64,000 nucleotides of DNA from Chryseobacterium sp. Tr-659 (lineage in GTDB: Bacteria; Bacteroidota; Bacteroidia; Flavobacteriales; Weeksellaceae), in the NCBI RefSeq assembly GCF_011752975.1, contig NZ_VWWP01000002.1:676784-740783 (forward strand). Reading direction: 5' to 3'. The notes beneath the pieces were generated by a model. It saw only the letters and a program-made list of their open reading frames with translations. It did no database searches and was not told the origin of the DNA. Position 1 is the stretch's first letter. The number at the start of each line of letters is the position of its first letter. The position numbers were made by a program, and so were the translations under genes. Below are positions 17,412 to 25,765 of this stretch, one piece after another.

Positions 17412-18008
17412 TCAGTATAAAATTTTACGGTTTTCTAATTTAAGACTTCCCTCTTTTTCCATTTTTTTCAATGTTCTGATTACTGTTTCCACGCGCAATC
17501 CTGTTAAATTAGCAATCTGCTGTCTTGTAAACTTGATATGGAAACAGCTTCCACAATCTTCAGAATGATAGCTTTTCAGATAATCAAGAAGTCCTTTCAG
17601 CCGTTGAACCGGATTTTGAGAAGCCATATTCTGTATCATTTTCTGTTTGTAATAAATTTCCTGTGAAAAGCAAGCGTTCATATCAAGCGACAGATCAGGA
17701 TTCTGTTTCAGCATTTCTATGAATTTTTGTTTAGGAAGTCTTATTATTTCAGAAGGTTCAAGACATATAGCATTGATTGGATAATATTGATTAAGAAAAA
17801 GAAATGCATCTCCAAAACTCTGCTTTCTGCCTAAGATATTATGAATAAATTCCTTTCCATCCTCATTATAATGATTGAGCTTTACTTTTCCTTGTACAAT
17901 CTGAAAGTAATAAAGAACAGAATCATCTTCCTTAAAAACGGGTTCACTTTTTTTATACACTTTGTTTTCCCCTCCAAATGAATACAGAAGATCTTCATCA
18001 ATATTCAT
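17412..18008 (-). CDS. Crp/Fnr family regulator (copy 1)
   Basis: cAMP-receptor-like effector domain plus C-terminal winged HTH. Seen: 198 residues from ATG 18008 (MNIDEDLLYS), chosen because it then matches the tandem paralog in length and start (MVIDENILHS); an ATG six codons earlier is possible. The HTH contains FTRQQIANLTGLRVETVIRTLKKMEKEG. No N-terminal FeS cysteine cluster of classical FNR is present; the scattered Cys (ACFSQ, CGSC) are elsewhere. Lies 60 bases after the paralog, likely co-transcribed. Confidence 0.92.
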   Translation of the reverse strand: MNIDEDLLYSFGGENKVYKKSEPVFKEDDSVLYYFQIVQGKVKLNHYNEDGKEFIHNILGRKQSFGDAFLFLNQYYPINAICLEPSEIIRLPKQKFIEMLKQNPDLSLDMNACFSQEIYYKQKMIQNMASQNPVQRLKGLLDYLKSYHSEDCGSCFHIKFTRQQIANLTGLRVETVIRTLKKMEKEGSLKLENRKILY

Positions 18009-18068
18009 ACAGCTTATTATTTTCATACTTTTGTGATTTTTATAAAGATATTTAATTGAGACCGTTTC

Positions 18069-18665
18069 TCAATACAAAACCTTTCGGTTTTCAATTTTAA
18101 CAATTTTATCTTTTTCCATGTTTTTGATAGTCCTTATGGCAGTTTCTACACATAATCCTGTGAGACTGGCCATCTGCTGCCTCGTTAGCGGAATCATATA
18201 AGAATATGGGCTCTCATCATCCTGAAAACTTTTAAGATAATCCATTAATCCTTTAAGTCTTGTTGATGGATCCTGAGATGAAATGTTCTGCATCATGACA
18301 AACTTATAATAGAGACGCTGAGAAAGAAAGCTGCTCACTTCCATACATATTTGCGGAGATTCATTCAATAAGTTGAAAAAACTCGATTTATGAAGTCTCA
18401 ATACACTGCATTCTGTCATTGCTTCAGCATTCATTGGATAAGGTTTATCTATAAAAAGTATGGCCTCTCCACAGCTTTGCCCGTCAGACAGGATATTCTG
18501 TATAAACTCTTTTCCGTCTTCATTGTAGTTGTTAAGCTTTACCTCTCCTTTAATAATCTGATAATAATAATGAGGAATATCGCCCTGGCTGAATAAATAT
18601 TCAGATGGGCTGTAATGCTTTATTTCTGCTCCCGCCGAGTGCAAAATATTTTCGTCAATAACCAT
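18069..18665 (-). CDS. Crp/Fnr family regulator (copy 2, tandem paralog)
   Basis: 198 residues, clearly homologous to the next gene along the whole length (shared KGEVKLNNYNEDGKEFI and TRQQMASLTGLCVETAIRTI). The effector domain occupies about 1-125, with a long dimer helix and HTH at about 150-190. The tandem pair arose by duplication. Both resemble the Bacteroidota Crp/Fnr proteins that respond to NO or low oxygen, but no ligand residue can be named. Confidence 0.92.
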   Translation of the reverse strand: MVIDENILHSAGAEIKHYSPSEYLFSQGDIPHYYYQIIKGEVKLNNYNEDGKEFIQNILSDGQSCGEAILFIDKPYPMNAEAMTECSVLRLHKSSFFNLLNESPQICMEVSSFLSQRLYYKFVMMQNISSQDPSTRLKGLMDYLKSFQDDESPYSYMIPLTRQQMASLTGLCVETAIRTIKNMEKDKIVKIENRKVLY

Positions 18666-18876
18666 AATACTTTGTTTTTTAATGTTATTTTTTAAAATTC
18701 ATCTTAGTAAAAAATATCATTGGGGAACTTCATAAGAGGCATGCAAAAATCAAACCTTCATTATCACAGAAATCGTTAAAAAAAGTTAAAAATATACTTT
18801 ATAATAATGATTTTAAATTATATTATTAATCATTTGTCATTAATAATAATATATGTGATGTTGATTTATAAATAAT

Positions 18877-18910
18877 AAAAATCCGTTTTATCATCTAAAA
18901 CGGATTTTAT
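18877..18910. terminator. Bidirectional hairpin
   Basis: AAAATCCGTTTTA (18878-18890) pairs with TAAAACGGATTTT (18896-18908) with A/T runs on both sides. It lies 30 bases downstream of the minus-strand EamA stop. The rest of the 18,666-18,939 gap is AT-rich without a recognisable gene. Confidence 0.8.
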
Positions 18911-18939
18911 TTTACAATAGAAAGTGAATCTATATCATT

Positions 18940-19824
18940 TTACTTGGCAAATTTTTTAGTTCCTGCAACACATAAAATAACACCAACTGTAATCCCCAGC
19001 ATTCCTATACTTACCTGCTCATGAAGAAGATAAGCTGCTAAAGCAAGACCAAAGAACGGCTGAAGCAGCTGCAATTGTCCTACTGAGGTGATCCCTCCCT
19101 GCGCCAAGCCTTTATACCAGAATATAAATCCGATGAACATGCTGAACAATGAAATATAGCCTAATCCAAACCAGCCTTTGAAACTAACCGCTTCCAGGTT
19201 GGTTGGAAAATAGATAAAAAATAACGGAAGCATTACAGGTAAAGAAATTACCAAAGCCCATGAAATAACCTGCCAGCCTCCCAATGTTTTGGATAATTTA
19301 GCTCCTTCTGCATATCCCAATCCACAAAGGATAACCGCCAGAAGCATCAGAATGTCGCCTATTGGGGAAGCCGAAATTCCTTGTGAAAAGGCATACCCGA
19401 TAACCAAAAGACTTCCGATCACCGAAAAAATCCAGAATACAGGATGCGGTCTTTCCCCCCCACGAAATACCCCAAAAATAGCAGTAGCTAAAGGTAGCAT
19501 TCCAAGAAATACAATAGAATGGGCAGAAGTAAGATACTGCAAAGCCAAAGAAGAAAGCAGAGGAAATCCTATCACACAGCCAATAGCTACCAATACTAAA
19601 GAAAATATCTGATTCTTTGCAGGTCGTTTTTCTTTATAGAATAACAAAACTGCAAGTGCCAGTACTCCGGCAATCACTGCCCGGGCTATGGTTACAAATA
19701 TAGGATCCATTTCCATTACCGCCAGTTTAGTTGCAGGCATTGAACCGCTAAAAAGCAATACGCCTATGAAACCATTGATCCATCCGCTTACTGCCTGATC
19801 TTTTGAGATTGTATTTGTCATCAT
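18940..19824 (-). CDS. EamA/DMT family exporter
   Basis: Drug/metabolite transporter with two EamA repeats. Seen: 294 residues from ATG 19824, ten hydrophobic helices, and typical repeat ends (FLGMLPLATAIFGVFRGGER; QLLQPFFGLALAAYLLHEQVS). The frame is open to 19908, but the extra residues cover the divergent promoter region and do not look like the family. It is divergent from a MocR regulator, a common arrangement in which the regulator controls export of an amino acid or vitamin-like compound. Confidence 0.9.
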   Translation of the reverse strand: MMTNTISKDQAVSGWINGFIGVLLFSGSMPATKLAVMEMDPIFVTIARAVIAGVLALAVLLFYKEKRPAKNQIFSLVLVAIGCVIGFPLLSSLALQYLTSAHSIVFLGMLPLATAIFGVFRGGERPHPVFWIFSVIGSLLVIGYAFSQGISASPIGDILMLLAVILCGLGYAEGAKLSKTLGGWQVISWALVISLPVMLPLFFIYFPTNLEAVSFKGWFGLGYISLFSMFIGFIFWYKGLAQGGITSVGQLQLLQPFFGLALAAYLLHEQVSIGMLGITVGVILCVAGTKKFAK

Positions 19825-19875
19825 TTTGATAAGGTTTAATTGATGGTTCAAAATTAGAAAGGATAAATTGATAAA

Positions 19876-19911
19876 CACAGTATCAGTTTTGTATATTTGC
19901 ATGAGCACAGT
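19876..19911 (+). promoter_or_regulatory. MocR-gene promoter with direct repeats
   Basis: Direct repeats CACAGT at 19876-19881 and 19906-19911, spaced 30 bases (about three helical turns), flank a -7 element TATATTTG at 19892-19899. Directly repeated sites are typical for MocR proteins such as GabR. Autoregulation and control of the divergent exporter are inferred. Confidence 0.5.
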
Positions 19912-19919
19912 TTAAAAAT

Positions 19920-21341
19920 ATGAGCAAAGAATTTTTATATACAGAAATTGCAGACGGAATTGCAGGGCAGATCAGAACCGGTATTCTAAAGGCGGGAGAT
20001 AAACTTCCTTCAGTAAGAATGTTGTGCCAGGAACATCAGGTGAGTATGAATACGGCAAAACGTGTCTTCCTGGAACTGGAATCTCAATCACTGGTAGAAT
20101 CAAAGCCGCAGTCGGGTTATTTTGTAAGCCAGCTTTTGTCTGTAAAACTTCCTTTACCCGAAGTAAGCCGCCCGTCTTTAATCGCGAATAATGACGAACC
20201 TGATGAGCTGATCAGCAAGGTGTATGAAAATATGGGTAAAAAAGAGATGACTTTTTTCTCAATCGGAATTCCTTCCGGGGATCTTTTGCCTCAGGCCAAA
20301 CTGAAAAAAGAAATCGTAAATGCCATCAGGGAATTAAAAGAAGGCGGTACAGAGTATGAAGAACTTCAGGGAAATCTGAAACTGAGAAGGATGATCGCTA
20401 TCCGTTCTTTGCAATGGGGAGGAAATTTGAGCGAAAACGATCTGATTACCACCAACGGCGGAATGAATGCCCTATCTTTCTGCTTAATGGCGCTGGGAAA
20501 ACCCGGAGATACAATTGCCATTGAAAGCCCCTGCTATCCAGGAATTTTGCAGCTGGCCAACGGACTTGGTTTAAAAGTTCTCGAACTTCCCACCCATCCT
20601 ACTACAGGTATCGAAATTGAAGCCCTGAAAAAGGTAATTCCTAAAATAGATCTGTGTCTGCTGATCCCCAATTTCAATTCTCCTTTAGGAAGCTGTATGC
20701 CTGATGAAAATAAGAAAGAAATTGTAAAAATCTTGTCAGAAAATAATATTCCCCTGATTGAAGACGATGTGTATGGAGATCTATATTTCGGTTCCAGCCG
20801 GCCCAAATGCTGCAAATCTTTTGACAAAGATGGAAATGTGCTGTATTGCAGTTCTATCTCAAAAACGCTGGCTCCCGGATATCGTGTTGGATGGATTGCT
20901 CCCGGAAAATATAAAGACAAGATACTGAAACTTAAACTTCTTCATTCCACTTCCTCAATTTCTATTGTGAATGAAGCCGTAGCCAACTTCCTAAAATCCG
21001 GAAAATATGAAAAACATCTTCAGCAGCTTCGCAGAACATTGCAAAGCAATTATCAGAATTATGTTCAAACCATTGCTGAGTTTTTCCCGGAAGGAACAAA
21101 AACCAGTCGTCCACAGGGCGGATTATCATTATGGGTGGAATTTGATAAGAGTATTAAAACCACTGAATTATACGACTTAGCCATCAAACAGAATATCAGT
21201 ATAGCACCCGGAAGGATGTTTACTTTTCAGGAACAGTTTGAAAACTGCATGAGGCTCTGCATCGGGCTTCCATGGTCGGAAAATACACAAACTAAGCTTA
21301 GACAGATTGGAAATCTTGCTAAAAAGATTTATTTAAAGTAA
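19920..21341 (+). CDS. MocR-type regulator (GntR HTH + PLP aminotransferase domain)
   Basis: 473 residues; winged HTH about 8-75 (EIADGIAGQIRTGILKAGDKLPSVR), then a fold-type I aminotransferase-like domain with NFNSPLGSCMP, EDDVYGDLYF and the PLP lysine in SSISKTLAPGYRVGWI. It differs from the 12.3-kb MocR gene and is not a recent duplicate. It is divergent from the EamA exporter, its probable target. Confidence 0.92.
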   Translation: MSKEFLYTEIADGIAGQIRTGILKAGDKLPSVRMLCQEHQVSMNTAKRVFLELESQSLVESKPQSGYFVSQLLSVKLPLPEVSRPSLIANNDEPDELISKVYENMGKKEMTFFSIGIPSGDLLPQAKLKKEIVNAIRELKEGGTEYEELQGNLKLRRMIAIRSLQWGGNLSENDLITTNGGMNALSFCLMALGKPGDTIAIESPCYPGILQLANGLGLKVLELPTHPTTGIEIEALKKVIPKIDLCLLIPNFNSPLGSCMPDENKKEIVKILSENNIPLIEDDVYGDLYFGSSRPKCCKSFDKDGNVLYCSSISKTLAPGYRVGWIAPGKYKDKILKLKLLHSTSSISIVNEAVANFLKSGKYEKHLQQLRRTLQSNYQNYVQTIAEFFPEGTKTSRPQGGLSLWVEFDKSIKTTELYDLAIKQNISIAPGRMFTFQEQFENCMRLCIGLPWSENTQTKLRQIGNLAKKIYLK

Positions 21342-21477
21342 GGAAGCTGGAAGATTGAAGTCAAAATAGTTTTAAAAATAGCTTATCTCAATTCTTATTG
21401 ATAATATAAAGGACATCTTATAGCTCTTGAAGTTCTTTTATATTTACTAGAACTTCAGGCTTCCCTCTTCCAGCCTT
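21341..21477. repeat. Imperfect long inverted repeat between convergent genes
   Basis: GGAAGCTGGAAGATTGAAGT-type sequence at 21341-21361 faces an imperfect complement ending in CTTCCAGCC at about 21450-21476, enclosing about 90 bases. It lies between convergent stops, resembles dispersed intergenic repeats of this genus, and may serve as a terminator. No coding content seen. Confidence 0.5.
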
Positions 21478-21479
21478 TT

Positions 21480-22076
21480 TTATTTATTGTCCGGTACGAA
21501 ATTTTTTCTTGCCAGTTCTTTTCTCACGCGGCTTAAACTTTCCGGAGTAATTCCAAGATAAGATGCAATCATCCATTGCGGAACCCTCAACAGTAGATCC
21601 GGATACATTTTAATGAATTTCATATACCTTTCCTCCGCAGTTTCTCCCAACAGCGAATTGATCCTGTTCTGAAGGCTTCTGATATGCTTTTGAAGAAGAA
21701 AATCACTACGCTCAATACTGTTCGGGAACTGTTCTACCAGTTTATTGAAAAAATCAGGATGCAGGAACAGCACTTCCGAATCTTCCACTGCTTCTATATA
21801 GTAAATGGATTTCTCATTGAAATAAAGGCTGCTTCGGTCAGAGATCAGCCAGCTTTCAGGAGCAAACTGAATAATATGTTCCTTGCCGTTCTTATCAATA
21901 GAATACATCTTTAAAAGGCCTCTTTCTACAAAGAATATATGTCGGCATATTTCGCCATATTGAAGAAGAAACTGGTTTTTGGGAATCTTTTTAACTTCAT
22001 AATGTAAACTGCAAGCGTTCACACTTTGAAGCGGAACATTTAAAACTTTGGCTAAATAATCATTTATATTCTTCAT
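21480..22076 (-). CDS. Crp/Fnr family regulator of the bacillithiol operon
   Basis: 198 residues; cyclic-nucleotide-binding-like domain (FLLQYGEICRHIFFVERGLLK) and a C-terminal HTH (PQWMIASYLGITPESLSRVRKEL). It overlaps the ytxJ-like gene by 4 bases and closes a four-gene operon. It is only distantly related to the tandem Crp/Fnr pair at 17.4-18.7 kb. Two Cys near the start of the effector domain (VNACSL, GEICRH) could sense thiols, but that is speculation. Confidence 0.9.
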   Translation of the reverse strand: MKNINDYLAKVLNVPLQSVNACSLHYEVKKIPKNQFLLQYGEICRHIFFVERGLLKMYSIDKNGKEHIIQFAPESWLISDRSSLYFNEKSIYYIEAVEDSEVLFLHPDFFNKLVEQFPNSIERSDFLLQKHIRSLQNRINSLLGETAEERYMKFIKMYPDLLLRVPQWMIASYLGITPESLSRVRKELARKNFVPDNK

Positions 22077-22453
22077 GATACGATCTGGCTTAAAGAAATA
22101 TCCTGGTGTGAAGCATTATTAACGGGCTTTCCGTTCTCTATTACAATCAGCTGCGGGCTTTCATGTCTGATTTCAAAATCTGCTGCAATTTTATTGGAAA
22201 CTGGTCTGTGAGCCAGTAGATCCAGATAATACACATGAACTTCCTGTTCCGAATTCTCAACTTCTTTTTCAAAATTCTTCAATACGGTTCTACTGATGAA
22301 ACAGCTTGTTGAATGTTTGAATATTGCTATTTTATGCTGAAAAGATTCTTCAACAGCTTTTTCAAGATCCCCTTCAGATTCTATCTTTTTCCAGAAAGAT
22401 TTCTGATCAGGAGCATCACTCTTTCCTCCGAATATTTTATCAAAAAAACTCAT
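22073..22453 (-). CDS. ytxJ: Bacillithiol system redox protein YtxJ
   Basis: Monothiol thioredoxin-fold bacilliredoxin-like protein that reduces bacillithiol mixed disulfides. Seen: 126 residues; N-terminal amphipathic start (MSFFDKIFGG), active-site loop FKHSTSCFISRTVLKNF with one cysteine, and a cis-proline region ESPQLIVI. The 4-base overlaps on both sides show tight coupling with DUF1569 and Crp genes. The family assignment implies that the organism makes bacillithiol. Confidence 0.9.
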   Translation of the reverse strand: MSFFDKIFGGKSDAPDQKSFWKKIESEGDLEKAVEESFQHKIAIFKHSTSCFISRTVLKNFEKEVENSEQEVHVYYLDLLAHRPVSNKIAADFEIRHESPQLIVIENGKPVNNASHQDISLSQIVS

Positions 22454-22911
22454 ACATTAAATTGTTTTAAATGATGATCAAGATGTTTATACTCTAAAAA
22501 TTCCCAATCCTTTTCTGTCATATTTCCGAACAGGCTGTGGCGGTCCGGCAGGGTTTTATGGTCACATGCCTTCCGGAATTCCTCCAGTGTTTCCAGCAGA
22601 TTGGCTTTCGATTCATCAAAATCACACTCAAAATTAACGATTAGTTTTTGAAAAGTAGGCATGTTTCTGGGAATTCCATTATTGAAAACATACATTTCTG
22701 CTTTGGTAATGATCCCTATTGTCTCAAAAAGGACATTAATGCGGGGAAGTTCAATCTTTTTCAGCGCCACCTGAAGAACCCTATCACAATGCTTTAACAT
22801 CTGAGCTGCATTCATTTTCCCCCATTTCCCGGGAGAGTTTTCGGAGAGGCTGGAAATTCTGTTTACAACTTCCTTATAATATTTGGGATTATTAAGACTC
22901 TTCTTTACCAA
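22450..22911 (-). CDS. DUF1569 protein (DinB-like four-helix bundle)
   Basis: 153 residues; DUF1569 hallmark GKMNAAQMLKHCDRVLQVAL and a C-terminal HLDHHLKQF. The His positions match the metal-binding triad of the DinB/YfiT superfamily, so this could be a second thiol transferase. It overlaps the YfiT-like gene by 7 bases and ytxJ by 4 bases. Function is not established for the family; the operon suggests bacillithiol-linked detoxification. Confidence 0.85.
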   Translation of the reverse strand: MVKKSLNNPKYYKEVVNRISSLSENSPGKWGKMNAAQMLKHCDRVLQVALKKIELPRINVLFETIGIITKAEMYVFNNGIPRNMPTFQKLIVNFECDFDESKANLLETLEEFRKACDHKTLPDRHSLFGNMTEKDWEFLEYKHLDHHLKQFNV

Positions 22912-23441
22912 CCTTTTTCTTTCTTCAGATTTTCAATATGAGCAAAATGATGATTACAGTGCCAGACATATAATGCCAGACTTTCTCTCAAATTATAGTT
23001 TTTCTGATGCTCCGGGTGATGAAAAGTTCTCTCAAATTGTTTATTGGTAAGGCTTTTAAGAAGAGTAACCCATCTTTGGTGGGTTCCTCTCAACATTCTC
23101 ATAGCAGGTTTTACCGGCATATGAAAACTATCCTGAAGCTCTGCCCATTTGGCTTCGTCATAAGGTTTAATGGTAGGGTTATCTTCCGTAAGAGCCAGTT
23201 TAAAACGAATAAAACTGTTCATATGGCTGTCAGAAAGATGATTAACAAGCTGTCTCACCGTCCATCCTCCTTCTCTGTATGGAGTATCCAGCTGATCATC
23301 CGTAAAATGTTCAATGAGATTTTTTAGTCTGCCGGGAAAGTCCTTAATCACTTTAATATAAGCATCCAATGTAGTGTCGCATATGTTTTCTGGTGCTTCA
23401 AACTGTCCTATTGGAAACTTCTTTTTCTCTAAATCACTCAT
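22905..23441 (-). CDS. YfiT-type bacillithiol S-transferase
   Basis: DinB/YfiT-family metal-dependent enzyme that conjugates bacillithiol to electrophiles. Seen: 178 residues; GGWTVRQLVNHLSDSHMNSFIRFK (first metal His), and a C-terminal YVWHCNHHFAHIENLKKE supplying two more His of the triad. The family opening FPIGQFEAPE is present. It is the first gene of a four-gene operon (this gene, DUF1569, ytxJ, crp). Confidence 0.9.
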   Translation of the reverse strand: MSDLEKKKFPIGQFEAPENICDTTLDAYIKVIKDFPGRLKNLIEHFTDDQLDTPYREGGWTVRQLVNHLSDSHMNSFIRFKLALTEDNPTIKPYDEAKWAELQDSFHMPVKPAMRMLRGTHQRWVTLLKSLTNKQFERTFHHPEHQKNYNLRESLALYVWHCNHHFAHIENLKKEKGW

Positions 23442-23465
23442 TGTTCAGGGTTTTAATTTTTAATT

Positions 23466-23577
23466 ATTGCCGATTTGTCCTATCGTTATCTATCAGGACA
23501 ATTTACAAATATCAGTTTGTGCGAATTTATCAAAAATTCAAGAATCTAAAGTCAATAAAGCATTAATTGTACCGATA
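23466..23577 (+). pseudogene. Degenerate second copy of the pncA promoter and first codons
   Basis: This stretch aligns with 24929-25045 in the same orientation: both share TTGCCGATTTGTCC, a TTGTCC...GGACAA inverted pair, ATTTATCAAAAATTC and AATCTAAA. Then AATAAAGCATTAATTGTACC corresponds to the first codons of pncA (AAAAAAGCGTTAATAATAG) without the ATG. The two copies flank the DEAD-box helicase gene. The sequence is therefore a broken duplicate of the pncA 5' end; it may still act as a promoter region. Confidence 0.6.
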
Positions 23578-23605
23578 ATAATTTTTGTGGTACCAATTTT
23601 TCATT

Positions 23606-23642
23606 AAAAAAGGTTTCAATTGTAAAAACTGAAACCTTTTTT
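23606..23642. terminator. Terminator of the DEAD-box helicase gene
   Basis: AAAAAGGTTTCA (23607-23618) pairs with TGAAACCTTTTT (23630-23641). On the minus strand it follows the helicase stop at 23658 and ends in a T run. Confidence 0.85.
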
Positions 23643-23657
23643 ATTTATTATCAATGA

Positions 23658-24800
23658 TTAATAACCATGCAAATCAATCCCTTCTGTTCTTTGCAGAGTT
23701 ACTTTTCTGCCCATTTTCTTTTGAATTACCCTGAAATGCTGCAGTTCATCATCCGTTAAAATACTAATCGCTGTTCCTTTTTCATTGGCACGCCCTGTTC
23801 TACCAATACGGTGAATATAATCCAAAGGCGAACGCGGCAATTCGTAATTGATGACACACGGCAGAGATTCAATATGAATTCCACGCCCAATCAGGTCAGT
23901 TGCAACCAGAATCTGAGCTCCGTTCACTTTAAATTCTTCCAGGTTATTTCTTCTGGCTCCTTGTGATTTCTGACTGTGAATAGCTACTGCTTTAATTTTA
24001 TTCTTTTTCAGTTTTTCTACCAGATTATCTGCAGATCTTGTAGATGAAACAAAAATCAAAGCTTTTTCCACTTTCTTTTCTTTGATTAGATATCGTAAAA
24101 AAGGACCTTTATTCTCAGGGGAAACATGATAGGCAAGCTGCTCAATATTATCAATTTCAACTTCTTCTTTTTTAATTTCGATAATAGTAGGATTAATGGA
24201 CAGACGCTCTTTCATTTCGGCTACTTTATCATTTAAAGTTGCAGAAAATAATGTGGTTTGTTTTGCAACAGGCATCAAAGCAAACAGCTTATTCATTTCC
24301 TCACCAAAGCCCAGCTGAAACATTTTATCTGCTTCATCAATCACCAGATGCTTAATTTCCGAAATACTCAACGCATTATGATCAATTAAGTCTAATAAAC
24401 GTCCCGGAGTAGCAATCAAAACCTCCACTCCAAACATTCCCTTCATCTGTGGATTGATAGAAACACCTCCATAAACAGCCATTGTCCGAACTTCTCTCTT
24501 AAGATTTTCTGTAAAAGCTCTGAAGACATCATCAATCTGAATAGCCAATTCACGGGTAGGAACCAATATTAAAATCTGAATATTACGGTCTTTTTTAACT
24601 TCCGAATTCTGTAATTTTTCTAAAATCGGCATCACAAAACAAGCCGTTTTCCCGGAACCAGTCTGAGCAATTCCCATCAGATCCTTTCCCTGCAAAATTA
24701 TGGGAACAGCCTGCTCCTGAATTGGAAATGGTTTTAAATACCCTAACTTCTTTACAGAACGAATAATATTGTGTGATAATCCTAAAGACTCAAATGACAT
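23658..24800 (-). CDS. DEAD-box RNA helicase (RhlE-like)
   Basis: ATP-dependent RNA helicase for ribosome assembly or RNA turnover. Seen: 380 residues; Q-motif (FPIQEQAV), AQTGSGKT, PTRELA, TPGRLLD, DEAD, SAT, and HRIGRTGR in order. There is almost no C-terminal extension, unlike RhlE proteins with basic tails. It is flanked by two related copies of the pncA promoter region, which suggests that the gene was inserted there with a duplication. Confidence 0.92.
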   Translation of the reverse strand: MSFESLGLSHNIIRSVKKLGYLKPFPIQEQAVPIILQGKDLMGIAQTGSGKTACFVMPILEKLQNSEVKKDRNIQILILVPTRELAIQIDDVFRAFTENLKREVRTMAVYGGVSINPQMKGMFGVEVLIATPGRLLDLIDHNALSISEIKHLVIDEADKMFQLGFGEEMNKLFALMPVAKQTTLFSATLNDKVAEMKERLSINPTIIEIKKEEVEIDNIEQLAYHVSPENKGPFLRYLIKEKKVEKALIFVSSTRSADNLVEKLKKNKIKAVAIHSQKSQGARRNNLEEFKVNGAQILVATDLIGRGIHIESLPCVINYELPRSPLDYIHRIGRTGRANEKGTAISILTDDELQHFRVIQKKMGRKVTLQRTEGIDLHGY

Positions 24801-24928
24801 AAAATACTTATTTCCTGCAAAGATAAGCTATTGAGATTTGGTGTAAACCTCAAAATTCAATAGGCTGCAGACAAAGTTTAATTATTTTTATTTCTAACCC
24901 TCTCATTCTTGCCCTATTAAAAATTTAC

Positions 24929-25014
24929 TTTGCCGATTTGTCCGATAATTCGGTTTTGGACAAGTTTTTGCGGATTAGTTTTGTAAATTTATCAAAAATT
25001 CGAGAAATCTAAAT
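24929..25014 (+). promoter_or_regulatory. pncA promoter with inverted TTGTCC/GGACAA pair
   Basis: The -7 element TAGTTTTG is at 24976-24983. TTGTCC (24939-24944) and GGACAA (24958-24963) form an inverted pair around the -33 region, and the pair is conserved in the degenerate copy at 23.5 kb. The same stretch also shows GG...GC with 12/24 spacing (24957-24972), so a sigma-54 reading is possible but less likely with a good -7 box present. Confidence 0.55.
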
Positions 25015-25620
25015 ATGAAAAAAGCGTTAATAATAGTCGATGTACAGAATGATTTTTGTGAAGGCGGAGCACTTGCAGTCCCTGGAGCTAACGAAATTAT
25101 TCCATATATCAATCTTTTGATGGAAGAAAACCAATATGATCAGGTTGTTCTTACACAAGACTGGCATCCTGCAGGTCATAAAAGTTTCGCAAGCAGCAAT
25201 GGAAGAAAAGTTGGAGAAAGTATTATTTTAAATGGAGTTCCTCAGTTTATGTGGCCAGATCACTGTATCCAGGGAACTTTCGGAGCAGAATTCCACAAAG
25301 ATCTCAATCAGGATAAAGTAACACACACCATACAAAAAGGAAAAAATATTGAAATCGACAGCTACAGCGGTTTCCAGGATAACAATCACTTTATGAAAAC
25401 CGGGCTGGATGATTTCCTGAAATATCATGATATTCAACTTTTGGAAATCGTGGGCCTTGCACTGGATTATTGTGTGAAATTCACAGCTTTAGATGCAGTG
25501 GCCAATGGCTATGTTACCTGTCTCCACTTCAATGGAACCAGAGCTGTAAATGTAAAGCCGGACAATGCCAGAGATGCGATCTATGAAATGATCCAAAAGG
25601 GAGTAACCGTACTAGGATAA
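25015..25620 (+). CDS. pncA: Nicotinamidase/pyrazinamidase
   Basis: Hydrolyses nicotinamide to nicotinate for NAD salvage. Seen: 201 residues; catalytic Asp in IIVDVQNDFCEGGALAV, metal ligands in TQDWHPAGHKSFAS, and the nucleophile Cys in GLALDYCVKFTA. A lysine in HTIQKGK completes the triad. It is monocistronic with its own terminator. It shares the pyridine-nucleotide pathway with the CinA-domain protein at 16 kb. Confidence 0.95.
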   Translation: MKKALIIVDVQNDFCEGGALAVPGANEIIPYINLLMEENQYDQVVLTQDWHPAGHKSFASSNGRKVGESIILNGVPQFMWPDHCIQGTFGAEFHKDLNQDKVTHTIQKGKNIEIDSYSGFQDNNHFMKTGLDDFLKYHDIQLLEIVGLALDYCVKFTALDAVANGYVTCLHFNGTRAVNVKPDNARDAIYEMIQKGVTVLG

Positions 25621-25682
25621 TTATAAATGAGGCGTCTCTGCTATGCTGAAGCTTCAAATAGATAATTTATTAGAGAAGATAA

Positions 25683-25712
25683 ACAAAAGCGCAGATTTTT
25701 CTGTGCTTTTGT
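25683..25712 (+). terminator. Terminator after pncA
   Basis: ACAAAAGCGCAG (25683-25694) pairs, with one G-T, with CTGTGCTTTTGT (25701-25712). Confidence 0.7.
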
Positions 25713-25765
25713 GTTAATGGCAATTTTCATTTAGGATTATTATTTATATTTGAAAAAACATCTTA

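Noticed and set aside
24957..24972. Sigma-54 promoter for pncA
   Set aside because: Spacing fits, but a perfect TAGTTTTG -7 element lies 4 bases further on and the GG is part of a conserved inverted pair.
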